DNA of 15,335 nucleotides from positions 1-15,335 of the forward strand of contig JAITLF010000197.1 in NCBI GenBank assembly GCA_031278025.1. The letters run 5' to 3'. How positions within the stretch are numbered: the stretch's first letter is position 1; each line of letters starts with the position of its first letter. Position numbers and translations under genes: made by a program. This document shows, piece by piece, positions 1 to 10,600 of the stretch. The notes under the pieces were generated by a model. The model saw nothing but the letters and a program-made list of their open reading frames with translations. It did not search any database and had not been told where the DNA came from. This DNA is from Treponema sp. Lineage in GTDB: Bacteria; Spirochaetota; Spirochaetia; Treponematales; Breznakiellaceae.

Positions 1-3
1 CCG

Positions 4-92
4 CCCCAGACCCCCCATCAACAGGGCGAGGGGATACCCCCGGAAAATTTTCCGGGGGTATCCCCTCGCCCTTTTTTATGGGGGGTCTGGGG
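4..92. repeat. Nested inverted-repeat element with terminator core
   Basis: Positions 24-71 form a perfect 48-bp palindrome: the 24-base arm beginning GGGCGAGGGGATACCCCC is exactly reverse-complementary to the second half, with centre AAAATTTT. An outer pair, 4-18 and 78-92 (CCCCAGACCCCCCAT and its exact complement), encloses it, separated by CAACA on the left and TTTTTT on the right. Two more small hairpins follow, at 98-112 (GGGTCC-TTC-GGACCC) and 123-139 (GCGGGGC-GGA-GCCCCGC). No coding potential is convincing here. The nested symmetry could be a terminator alone or a small mobile or repeated intergenic element; nothing in the window decides this. Confidence 0.75.
24..77 (+). terminator. 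Intrinsic terminator for a gene left of the window
   Basis: A very long GC-rich hairpin (24-bp arms, 24-71) is followed at once by six T residues (72-77) on the plus strand. On the minus strand the same hairpin is followed by GTTGATGGGG with no T-tract, so it should act on plus-strand transcription entering from a gene lying left of position 1. The stem is much longer than a terminator needs. Confidence 0.7.
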
Positions 93-140
93 GGCCAGGG
101 TCCTTCGGACCCCGGTCCCCCAGCGGGGCGGAGCCCCGCG

Positions 141-435
141 AGGTTCCAGACCTGAGTCTAGAAGTTCCAGACTTAAGTCTGGAACTTCTAGACTCAAGTC
201 TGGAGGTTCTAGACTCAAGTCTGGAACTTCTAGACTCAAGTCTGGAACTTCTAGACTTAAGTCTGGAACTTCTAGACTTAAGTCTGGAGGTTCTAGACTC
301 AAGTCTGGAACTTCAAGACTCAAGTCTGGAAGTTCAAGACTCAAGTCTGGAAGTTCTAGACTCAAGTCTGGAACTTCTAGACTCAAGTCTGGAACTTCAA
401 GAAATGAGGTCTGGAACTTCCAGACCTGGGTCCGA
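141..435. repeat. Array 1: 14 tandem 21-bp palindromic units
   Basis: Fourteen head-to-tail units of 21 bp (the 13th is 22 bp) run from 141 to 435. Each has a core like CTAGACTYAAGTCTGG plus a GGAACTT or GGAGGTT joint. The core AGACT-YA-AGTCT is a dyad, perfect where it reads AGACTTAAGTCT; positions 165-184 are a perfect 20-bp palindrome. The end units diverge most, as in arrays that grow and homogenise internally. There are no unique spacers, so this is not CRISPR. Because 21 is a multiple of three the array reads open as Leu/Ser/Glu/Pro/Asp heptads on the minus strand, but there is no ribosome binding site or credible start. The array lies downstream of the lipoprotein gene. Confidence 0.9.
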
Positions 436-466
436 AGCCGCCAGGCCGGCCTTCCAACGTGCTAAA

Positions 467-492
467 CCCCGCCCGCAAGGGCGCGGGCGGGG
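467..492 (-). terminator. Probable terminator of the lipoprotein gene
   Basis: CCCCGCCCGC (467-476) and GCGGGCGGGG (483-492) form a 10-bp GC stem with a 6-base loop. Read on the minus strand it lies 6 bases beyond the TAA at 499-501 and is followed by TTTAG, a weak T-tract. Its place just after the second stop, rather than after the first (TGA, 568-570), hints that the gene originally ended at 499. Confidence 0.55.
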
Positions 493-498
493 AACCGC

Positions 499-2976
<2,478 letters not shown>

Positions 2977-3215
2977 ATAAAACCTCCTGAGACTAAGGGA
3001 ATATAAGGAAATAAAGAGCGATAGCAGACAGAAAACCCGTGCCGGCGGCTGCGCCGGCGGCTGCGCCGTTGGCCGGGGAGGCAGAGGGGGGGTGGGGGCC
3101 GGACAGTGTCAAAACCCATTGCCTTTCGGGATTTGCCGCTCAAAGGGAACCGGTGGCGGCTGATCCCTAAGAATGTTTGATGCGCCCGCCCCAGCGCCCG
3201 ATCTGCTTGCCGGGC
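2977..3215. other. Divergent intergenic region lipoprotein / trpS
   Basis: This gap holds the lipoprotein ribosome binding site (2983-2988) and a possible minus-strand -10 box (TATATT, 3000-3005) with no good -35. A 12-bp sequence GCCGGCGGCTGC occurs twice in tandem at 3041-3052 and 3053-3064. I see no RNA gene, no trp leader peptide and no T-box in it. Confidence 0.5.
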
Positions 3216-3244
3216 TTTACAGGTTCGGCCATTGCGGGTAGATT
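3216..3244 (+). promoter_or_regulatory. trpS promoter, 8 bases from the ATG
   Basis: TTTACA (3216-3221, 5 of 6 to consensus) and TAGATT (3239-3244, 4 of 6) are separated by 17 bp. Only eight bases lie between the -10 box and the ATG at 3253, so transcription would start at or next to the start codon. No Shine-Dalgarno is visible, which agrees with a leaderless message. Confidence 0.55.
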
Positions 3245-3252
3245 TTTTAATC

Positions 3253-4248
3253 ATGAAGAAGATTGCCCTTACAGGGATTAAACCCACTGGAATTCTCCAC
3301 ATCGGAAACTATTTTGGCGCCATCAAGCCGGCCCTGGAGCTGGCAAAGGAACACGACGCCCGGTACTTTATCGCGGATTATCACGCCCTTAACAGCATAA
3401 AGGACCCCAAAGCGCTGGCGGCCAATATCCGCCAGGTTGCGGCAGGCTGGCTTGCCGCAGGGCTTAACCCCGATGCGGCGATTTTTTACCGGCAAAGCGC
3501 CGTCCCCGAAACCTTTGAACTGGCCGCTTTCCTGATGGCTTTTACCGCCAAGGGGCTGATGAACCGGGCGCATGCCTACAAAGCGGCGGTTCAGGGCAAT
3601 GTTGACAAGAAAAACGATCCGGATGCGGGGATCAACATGGGGCTTTACACCTACCCGGTGCTTATGGCGGCGGACATTTTGCTCTTTGACGCGCAGGTGG
3701 TGCCGGTGGGTAAGGACCAGGTTCAGCATGTCGAAATGGCCCAGGACATAGCCCGGGCTGTCAACTTCAATTATAAGGCGGAACTCCTCAGGCTGCCGGA
3801 GGCGTCCATACAGGAGCAGGTGGCGGCGGTCCCCGGCCTTGACGGACGGAAGATGAGCAAGAGCTACGGCAATGTTATTCCCCTTTTCGCGGCGGAAAAA
3901 GAACTCCGCAAGCTGGTCATGCGGATAGTTACCAATTCCCAGGCCGTGGAGGAACCCAAAGACCCGGAGGCTTCTCAAATTTATCTATTGTATAAACTTT
4001 TTGCCGCGCCGGAGGAACGGCGGGCCCTTGCCGCCCGGTACCGCGCCGGGGGCATGGGTTGGGGCGGGGCCAAGGAAGAGCTTTTCCGGGTGATGAACCG
4101 GGAGCTTAACCCCTTGAGGGAACGGTTTACGGCCATCATGTCGGACATCCCGGCCCTGGACGCCCTGCTTGAGCGGGGGGCGGAAAAAGCCCGGGACATA
4201 GCCCGGTCCACGCTTGCCCGGCTGCGCCGGGCGGCGGGGTTGGCGTGA
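3253..4248 (+). CDS. trpS: Tryptophan--tRNA ligase
   Basis: Tryptophanyl-tRNA synthetase charges tRNA-Trp with tryptophan using ATP, in the cytoplasm. The 331-residue product has the usual family length. It carries the class I signatures: HIGN at residues 16-19 (the HIGH motif, in TGILHIGNYFGA) and KMSKS at 200-204, plus the tryptophan-pocket stretch around GLYTYPVLMAADILLF and the VGKDQVQH segment. I chose the ATG at 3253 because the protein begins MKKIALTGIKPTG, right where the family begins; the upstream in-frame TTG at 3232 would add seven residues and overlap the likely -10 box. There is no ribosome binding site. It converges on era and has no operon partner. Confidence 0.95.
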   Translation: MKKIALTGIKPTGILHIGNYFGAIKPALELAKEHDARYFIADYHALNSIKDPKALAANIRQVAAGWLAAGLNPDAAIFYRQSAVPETFELAAFLMAFTAKGLMNRAHAYKAAVQGNVDKKNDPDAGINMGLYTYPVLMAADILLFDAQVVPVGKDQVQHVEMAQDIARAVNFNYKAELLRLPEASIQEQVAAVPGLDGRKMSKSYGNVIPLFAAEKELRKLVMRIVTNSQAVEEPKDPEASQIYLLYKLFAAPEERRALAARYRAGGMGWGGAKEELFRVMNRELNPLRERFTAIMSDIPALDALLERGAEKARDIARSTLARLRRAAGLA

Positions 4249-4299
4249 ATCCTCCCAGGGAGCCGCACACGCAGTTCGGGGCGCTGCCCTCAACCAGGA

Positions 4300-5232
4300 T
4301 TACCGGCCAATAAGCCGCTTCAGGATGGCGTCGTTGTGGCGCCAGTCATGGGCGGTTTTAACCCGCAGGTCCAGTTCCACCTTCCAGTCGAAGATACGGT
4401 TAAGGTCCTTCTGCGCGGCCTGGCGTATGGCCTTGATCATGGCGCCCTGTTTGCCCACCACCATACCCTTCTGGGATTCCCGCTCGGTGATGATAAAGGC
4501 GCGGACCCACAGCCGGGAGTTCCCGTCCTTCAACTCCGCATCCGCCACCTCCACGTAGAGTGAATGGGGCAGTTCCTGGTGCAGACGGTTGATGGCCTTC
4601 TCCCTGATGATTTCGGCGATGCGGAAATTCAGCCCCTGATCGGTGTAGTAATCGTCGGGGTAAAAGGGCGGGCCGCTGGAAGCCATGCTGAAAAGACCGG
4701 CAAGAAGCGCGCCGGTGCCTTCGTTTTTCTGGGCGGAAATAGGGAAATACCGGGATTCATCCAAAGTGGGGAAACGGGCGCCCAGGAATTCCCGGACAGG
4801 CTCAATCGTTACCCCGCTCTTGTCCATTTTGTTGATGGCCACCGCCATGCGTTCCGTGCAGCTTATCAGGCGTTCCGTTGCCGCCTCTTCCTCGGGGCCG
4901 GGTTTCCGGGAAACGTCCAGCACATACAGGATGAGTTCCGCCTCCCCAACGGCCCGACCCGCCACTTCCATAAGCCGCTTGTTCAGTTTCCGCTCCGAGA
5001 TATGCTGGCCCGGCGTATCCACGAAGATAAGCTGCCCTTCCGGACGGTTGACGATGCCTCTGATGGCGTTCCGGGTGGTCTGGGGGACCGGGCTCACGAT
5101 GGCGACCTTAGCGCCGCAGAACGTGTTGACCAGGGTGGATTTTCCCACCGAAGGCCGGCCTACAACCGCCACAAAGGCGGACTTTTTATCCGCTACCGCG
5201 CCGCATTCCGGCACATTGTTTTCCGTATCCAT
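4300..5232 (-). CDS. era: GTPase Era (16S rRNA processing / 30S assembly)
   Basis: Era is an essential GTPase that binds the 3' end of 16S rRNA and helps 30S subunit maturation. The 310-residue protein has the G1 loop GRPSVGKST (25-33), G2 around T52-T53, G3 DTPG (72-75), G4 NKMDK (134-138) and the G5 motif ISAQK. The C-terminal third is the KH RNA-binding domain, with the loop GKQG in VVGKQGAMIKAIRQ. A short extra N-terminus (about 15 residues) precedes the G domain. It is the last gene of the patatin-cysE-era operon: its ATG directly abuts the cysE stop (TAG|ATG), and its GGAGG site lies within cysE, so translation is probably coupled. Nothing is missing. Confidence 0.95.
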   Translation of the reverse strand: MDTENNVPECGAVADKKSAFVAVVGRPSVGKSTLVNTFCGAKVAIVSPVPQTTRNAIRGIVNRPEGQLIFVDTPGQHISERKLNKRLMEVAGRAVGEAELILYVLDVSRKPGPEEEAATERLISCTERMAVAINKMDKSGVTIEPVREFLGARFPTLDESRYFPISAQKNEGTGALLAGLFSMASSGPPFYPDDYYTDQGLNFRIAEIIREKAINRLHQELPHSLYVEVADAELKDGNSRLWVRAFIITERESQKGMVVGKQGAMIKAIRQAAQKDLNRIFDWKVELDLRVKTAHDWRHNDAILKRLIGR

Positions 5233-6120
5233 CTACGTTTTTGCCTCCATCACCTGATCTCCCACGCGGATATATACCCTTGAGTCGGGAGGAACCGGGC
5301 GGGTGATCCACACGTTGCCCCCGATAATGGAATTCCGCCCGATAACCGTCTCGCCCCCCAGGATAGTCGCCCCCGAATAAATCGTAACGTTATCCTCTAT
5401 GGTGGGATGGCGCTTCTTGTCGGCAAGTTCCTTCTTGACCGAAAGCGCCCCCAGGGTTACCCCCTGATAGAGCTTGACATCCCTGCCGATGATCGTGGTT
5501 TCCCCGATGACCACCCCGGTCCCGTGATCGATGAAGAAGGACCCGCCGATTTCCGCACCCGGATGTATATCAATGCCCGTGCGGCTGTGGACCAGCTCGC
5601 TCATCATGCGGGGGATGAGGGGGACCTGGCATTTCCAGAAGAAATGCGCCAGCCGGTGGGCCATGATGGCCTCGAACCCCGGATAGGAGAGGATCACCTC
5701 CGCGTCGCTCTTGGCAGCCGGGTCGCCCCGAAAGGCGGCTTTCATATCCAGGATCAGGGCGCGGCGTATGGCGGGAAGCTCGTCGAAGAAGTCGTCCACG
5801 ATGAGTTCCGCCGCCGCGTGGCAGCCGTCGTTTCCGCAGGAAAAAACCCCTTGCCGCACCGAAAAGACGATGCTCTTTTCCACTTCCCGTATGAGTTCCC
5901 GCGCTATGTGGTGGACCCGCTCTCCGGTGATGAGCTTGAGGTTGTCCCGGTCCAACCCCGCGTTTTCCCGGAATCCGGGGAACATGAGTTCGCTCAGGCC
6001 CCGCAAGATGTCCTCAATACTCTCCTTGCTGGGAAGATTATCGCCCCGGGACGAATTCACCAGCCCCTGGGAACCATAGGCCGTAACCAGGGCCGCGATA
6101 CTCTTATTCAGCCGCTGCAT
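5233..6120 (-). CDS. cysE: Serine O-acetyltransferase
   Basis: Serine acetyltransferase makes O-acetylserine from serine and acetyl-CoA, the first step of cysteine synthesis. The 295-residue protein has an alpha-helical N-terminal region (to about 180) and a left-handed beta-helix of hexapeptide repeats (about 183-280). D184 in the DIHPGA motif and H199 in IDHGTG correspond to the catalytic Asp/His pair of CysE; GALSVKK and the following loop fit the CoA/serine site. The N-terminal region is longer than in short SATs, as in Bacteroidetes- and spirochaete-type enzymes. The start ATG (6118-6120) has a strong GGGGGAGG site. The gene lies 24 bases after the patatin gene and abuts era. No cysK is in the window. 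Confidence 0.9.
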   Translation of the reverse strand: MQRLNKSIAALVTAYGSQGLVNSSRGDNLPSKESIEDILRGLSELMFPGFRENAGLDRDNLKLITGERVHHIARELIREVEKSIVFSVRQGVFSCGNDGCHAAAELIVDDFFDELPAIRRALILDMKAAFRGDPAAKSDAEVILSYPGFEAIMAHRLAHFFWKCQVPLIPRMMSELVHSRTGIDIHPGAEIGGSFFIDHGTGVVIGETTIIGRDVKLYQGVTLGALSVKKELADKKRHPTIEDNVTIYSGATILGGETVIGRNSIIGGNVWITRPVPPDSRVYIRVGDQVMEAKT

Positions 6121-6144
6121 AGGAACCTCCCCCGGACGCGGGTA

Positions 6145-7056
6145 TTAACCTGCCGCGCCGGATTGCCGGTAACGCCGCCTTGCCATAAACGCCCGCGGGC
6201 CGGAACCGAAGAAGGCCGCCAGGTTCTGTTCGTTTTCCCGGACCGCCTGCCCGCCCTGGGCGACCAGTTCCCGTTTTCTTTCAAACGAAAGCGCCGTGGC
6301 ATCGCCGCAGGCGGCTTTAATGACCAGGGCGGGATGATCCTTGCCGGCCTGATTACGCATCAGATTGAGGGCTACTTCCAGGGAACGGTACACAATTTTC
6401 GGGGCCGTATCAAACTGATGGGTGGGCTTGGTTTTGAAGGACCCGGCTTCAACGGCCAGGATATGCCGGAAGCCTTCTTCCCCGGCGATGCGGACCGGCA
6501 TGTTGTCCGCCAGCCCGCCGTCTACCAGGAGCATCGCCCCCTCTTGCAGCGGCTCAAAAAAGATGGGAAAGGACATAGACGCCCGTATGGCCCGTGCAAG
6601 GCTGCCGGACCGGAACACGATTTCTTCCCCGGAAATAAGGTCCACCGCGTTGCACCGGAAGGGGATGCGGGCTTCCTCGAAGCTCTTGTACCCCAAAAGC
6701 TTTTCAATCAAGGCCAGCACCTGGTTCCCCGAATCCATCCCCGGCTTCCCGGCCAGCGCCCCGATAAGCTGCCCCGCCTGAAGGATCTTCCCCACCGGCC
6801 CGTTCAGCTTGAATACAAAGCTGTCCAGGTACTGGGTTATGTCGAATTCCTCAAGCGTAAACCGGGCCAGTTCAGCCACGGGCATCCCCGAAGCGTAGAG
6901 CCCGCCCACGATAGCCCCCATAGAAGTCCCCACAATCAGGGAAGGCTCAGGATACCCCTTTTCCTGCAGGGCCTTGATGACCCCTATATGGACCAGCCCT
7001 TTGGCCCCTCCCCCGGAAAGGACCAGGGCCCACCGCAGTTTTCTATTTATTCGCAT
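6145..7056 (-). CDS. Patatin-like phospholipase family protein
   Basis: This is a predicted serine hydrolase of the patatin/RssA-like family, which usually cleaves acyl chains from phospholipids or related esters; the real substrate is unknown. The 303-residue protein has all family elements: the oxyanion loop GGGAKG (15-20), the nucleophile elbow GTSMG (43-47, S45) and the catalytic Asp in DGG (D179). There is no signal peptide or obvious membrane anchor, so it is likely cytoplasmic or peripheral. It is the first gene of the operon with cysE and era. The ATG at 7056 is the only start that keeps the oxyanion loop, since the next Met is M46; it has no Shine-Dalgarno and a promoter lies directly in front of it. 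Confidence 0.88.
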   Translation of the reverse strand: MRINRKLRWALVLSGGGAKGLVHIGVIKALQEKGYPEPSLIVGTSMGAIVGGLYASGMPVAELARFTLEEFDITQYLDSFVFKLNGPVGKILQAGQLIGALAGKPGMDSGNQVLALIEKLLGYKSFEEARIPFRCNAVDLISGEEIVFRSGSLARAIRASMSFPIFFEPLQEGAMLLVDGGLADNMPVRIAGEEGFRHILAVEAGSFKTKPTHQFDTAPKIVYRSLEVALNLMRNQAGKDHPALVIKAACGDATALSFERKRELVAQGGQAVRENEQNLAAFFGSGPRAFMARRRYRQSGAAG

Positions 7057-7065
7057 ATTTACCGT

Positions 7066-7096
7066 ATTATAGGGGGGGAAAGTCTCCCGCTGTCAA
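7066..7096 (-). promoter_or_regulatory. Consensus promoter of the patatin-cysE-era operon
   Basis: On the minus strand a perfect TTGACA (7091-7096) and a perfect TATAAT (7066-7071) are separated by 19 bp, slightly longer than the ideal 17. Only nine bases (ACGGTAAAT) lie between the -10 box and the ATG at 7056, so the transcript should start at or within about two bases of the start codon. Confidence 0.75.
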
Positions 7097-7169
7097 CACG
7101 GGGGCATTCAGGGCCAACGAATGCGCCGTACCCCCGGCTCCTCCGCCGGCCACAGGAGCCGCCGAACCG

Positions 7170-7588
7170 TTTCCAGCCGGCTGTACGACTTTTGCAGGCG
7201 GCGGTAAAACTTTTACAGCCGGTTATAAAACTTTTTTAACCGGTTATAAAACTTTTTTAACCGGTTATAAAACTTTTCCAGCCGGTTATAAAACTTTTAC
7301 AGGGGGCGGTAAAACTTTTCCAACCGGTTATAAAACTTTTTTAACCGGTTATAACGGTTTTCCAACCGGCTGCGGGGCCTTACAGGGGGCGGTAAACCCT
7401 TTATAACCGGTTATAAAACTTTTTTAACCGGTTGGAAAACTTTTACAGGGGGCGGTAAAACTTTTACAGCCGGTTATAAAACTTTTTTAACCGGTTATAA
7501 AACTTTTCTAACCGGTTATAAAACTTTTACAGCCGGCTGTAGAACTTTTCCAGCCGGCTGCAGCGCTTTCCCAGGCTCCCGTACCGAT
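7170..7588. repeat. Array 2: 19 tandem 21-bp dyad units
   Basis: Nineteen clear units (one of 20 bp at 7359-7378) and a degenerate twentieth run from 7170 to 7588. The typical core is TAACCGGTTATAAAACT. Each unit has a dyad centred on CCGG that appears in two symmetric versions, TAACCGGTTA and CAGCCGGCTG, with changes on both sides; four units have a broken form such as CAGGGGGCGG. A and T tracts recur once per unit, so once per two helical turns. The array fills the gap between the activase stop and the patatin promoter. The sequence is unrelated to arrays 1 and 3, but the period is the same. No spacers are present, so it is not CRISPR. Confidence 0.92.
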
Positions 7589-7589
7589 C

Positions 7590-7622
7590 GCAAAGGCGCC
7601 TGTTATTGATAGCAAAGGCGCC
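7590..7622. repeat. 11-bp direct repeat at the activase stop
   Basis: GCAAAGGCGCC occurs at 7590-7600 and again at 7612-7622, 22 bases apart, the second ending two bases before the activase stop codon (7624-7626). GGCGCC is self-complementary, so the two copies could also pair as a weak hairpin. It may be a worn edge of array 2 or a weak terminator. Confidence 0.4.
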
Positions 7623-7623
7623 C

Positions 7624-10600
7624 TCAGGCCCCAACGGGGCCGGCGCCCGCAAGCTCCCGCCCCGCCGCGATCGCCTCCCCGGAATCTTCGCCTGAATCAA
7701 GGCCGGCGCGGCGGTTCCCGGCCTCGTCCACCAGGCTGGAAAGATCGCCGCCGCCCTTAAAGCGCAGGACGTTGACCATGAAGATGTTGAGCTTGTTCAC
7801 GATGTTCGGCGGGAGCAGGTTGCCGTCCACCTCTACCGACAGGATGGGGTAGTTGCGTTCCCGCGCCCAGGGGGCAAAGAGGCCCTCGATGACCCGGCCT
7901 ATAAGACAGGCGAAGGGGCTGATGTTCACGATGCCTGAGTAGCCCTGCTCCATGGCGGTGGCGGCGGCGCCGCTTGAAACCGCGATCTCCGAGTTAAGCT
8001 CCAGGTTCACGAAGTACCTTTGGGCGTTTTCCATGATCTCGTGCATGTCGTGGGGGGTCTTGGGGATGAGGCCCGTGGGTTCCAGAATCCCCAGGACCTT
8101 CTTTTCTACCGAATGTTTCCACCATTCTTCGATTTCCAGCTTGCGCAGGTCCCTCCAGGGCTTCGAGAAGAGGCGGGTTCCCTTCTTCCGTAAATTGAGG
8201 AGTTTCTTGTAGGAATACTCGCGGACAAAGTCCAGGTAGTGTATCCACTCCGAGATGCCCGCCACCTTCACCACGATGCCCCGCTCGCTCATCAGGTCCG
8301 TCAGTTCCCCGACGGCAAAGTCGTCCCGGCGCACGTAGATTTCCCCCACGACGAGCACCTTCGGGCAGTCCACAAGGCGGCGCTTGAAGGAGATTTTCTT
8401 CACGTCCCCGGCAACCCGCTTCAGCTCCTTCCAGATACGGCGGGGATTGTGTTCCACCGCGGTCATGACCCTCCGCCAGGAGGTTTCAAAATCCGCCTGG
8501 GCCTTAACCGGGTCGGCGGCCAGCGCCTTGATGGCGGTCTGAATGTCCTTGAGGTAATCGGACAGCACCAGCCCCTTCCACATGGCCCGGACAAAGCCGG
8601 GACCCAGCTCCCCGTAGGAGTTGTCCGCCGAAAGGATCATGACCACCACATTCTCAAGACGCAGGTCCCGAAAAAGGTTCTCGTAAAAGACATAATACTG
8701 GCCGGTCCTGCAGGGGCCTGAGGTGATTGGCACAAAGACGAGGTAAAGCTCGTCCTTACGGTACTTTTTGCTGGAAAAGAACTGAAGGACGCTTCCCAGA
8801 AGCAGGTGGCTTGGGACGCACTCCTTTCCGGAAGCGTGGGAACGGGCAACCTGTATGGTCTTGGCCGTGGCCACCGGCAGCGCTTCGGCGTTGATGCCCA
8901 GCCGCCGCACCGCAGCCCCTATATATTCGGTGGAAATGGCCCCCATGTTGGAGAGGAGCACCTTTACCCGCGTATTGCCCACAAGGGGAACCTTCTCGCC
9001 GGTCTTGTCGTTATCCACCCGCAGGTTAAAGGAAGAAGAGCCGGGTATCTTTTCCGCCACAAAACGCCAGCCGTTGTTGTACCGCTCATTTTCAAGTTCC
9101 GTCTTTTTGGCCCGGTAGCCGTCTATGATGTCCAGAAAGGCTTCCACACGGGTATCCACCCCGGCGTCTGCGGAGTGGGAATCCAGTTCCAGAACCAGGA
9201 AGGGCTTCTGCCCCATGATCCACTTGATGTAATGAAGGATGAACGAATCCGGCGCGCAGGAAAAATTCGTGATGTAGGTAACGTAGATAGTGTCTTCGTT
9301 TTTAAGCAGGGCCGCGGACTTTACGTCCTGCTGGCCGTAGTACCAGTACATGTTGGGGAAGATCGCTTCTTCCGCGAAGGGAAGAATGTCGAAGGGGATG
9401 ATCGAATAGCCGCGGGTGGTGAATTTCCGGGGTATCCCCATGTTGGCCTCGGCGGTGAAGGCGTTGTAGGGCCGGCCCAGGAGGGCGATCACCGGGCGGC
9501 CCGACTTCCGGGCTTCCGCAAGGGCTTCTTCCCCCAGGTTTTTGACGGCGCTGAAATAGGCCGCCTGCATCTTCATGGCTTTCGTGAAAGCCCCCTGGGT
9601 TTCCGGGGCGCTTATGCCCAGCCGTTCGGCCATCACCTGGAAAAGCTCCAGGGCCTTTCCTTCCCCGAATTTGAAACTCACCACCAGGGGGAGGAACCGC
9701 TTCTTGTCGATGTCAGGGAACGCCTTCTCGATATAATAGGGAAGACTCTGAGTAATGGGGCAGAAGTTGGCGTGCACCTCATTTTCATAGCTCGGCATAT
9801 CCCGGAAATGGGGCAGCAGCACGTAGTCCACGCCCTTGTCCAGGCAGTCCTGCACCGCCCCGTGGGCGATTTCCGCCGGGAAGCAGTAGGTGGATTCCGC
9901 GCGGGCCACTCCCGCGTGAACCACCTCGGTGGAGAGCAGGGTTTTTATCCCCAGTTCGTGGAAAAACCAGGCGTAGAGGGGGTACAGGGTATGGACGGAA
10001 AAGGCGCGGGGTATCCCCACGGTGTAGGGCCGCCGGGGGATAAACTCCCCCTCCGGGGGAACGAAGTCTTCAAAGAGCAGCTGCTGCCGCCTTTCCACAT
10101 AATCAAGAACCGGCGCACTTTGGGACCCGGAACCCGCCGCCTTTTTACGCATGTTGGTGTACTTGTTGCACCGGCCTCCGAACATGTACTTGTGGCTGTT
10201 CACGTTGAGGACCTGGATGGGGCAGTAGTTGTTGCAGGACTGGCACTTGAAGACCCGCTCGTACCCGATCTCCCGCGCCAGCAGATCGTCTATGTCCACG
10301 GCCTTTTCGCTCAAAAGCCCGCCGATCTGTTTGCGCCTGGCCAAAAGGGCCACCCCAAAGCAGCCCATGAGTTCCGGCGCGGGCGGCACGAGGATTTCCT
10401 TGTCCAGCATCATGGCGAAGGCCAGCGGCACCGCCGGGTTCTTGGCTACCCCGCCCTGGAGGAAAATCTTCCCCCCTATCGTGCGGTTCCCCACCACCCG
10501 GTTAAGATAGTTCGCCACAATCGAACAGACGATCCCGGCGGTGATGTTCTCCTTGGTTGCCCCCTGCTGGACCGCCTTGCGTATATCCGAATTGATGAAG

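Noticed and set aside
18..386. Minus-strand frame of 122 codons with Leu/Ser/Glu/Pro/Asp heptads
   Set aside because: It is array 1 read as protein: its start is a TTG inside the repeats, it has no ribosome binding site and it runs into the terminator palindrome.
3232..3252. TTG start for trpS adding seven residues
   Set aside because: It overlaps the probable -10 box and extends beyond the normal N-terminus; ATG at 3253 fits the family.
4249..4299. Bidirectional terminator between trpS and era
   Set aside because: Only short (4-5 bp) pairings and no T-tract could be found.
5407..7239. Plus-strand 610-codon frame
   Set aside because: Antisense to cysE and the patatin gene, both of which are clear; composition is typical of antisense GC-rich shadows.
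7170..7588. CRISPR array
   Set aside because: Units are contiguous with no unique spacers and no cas genes are present; the same holds for the other two arrays.
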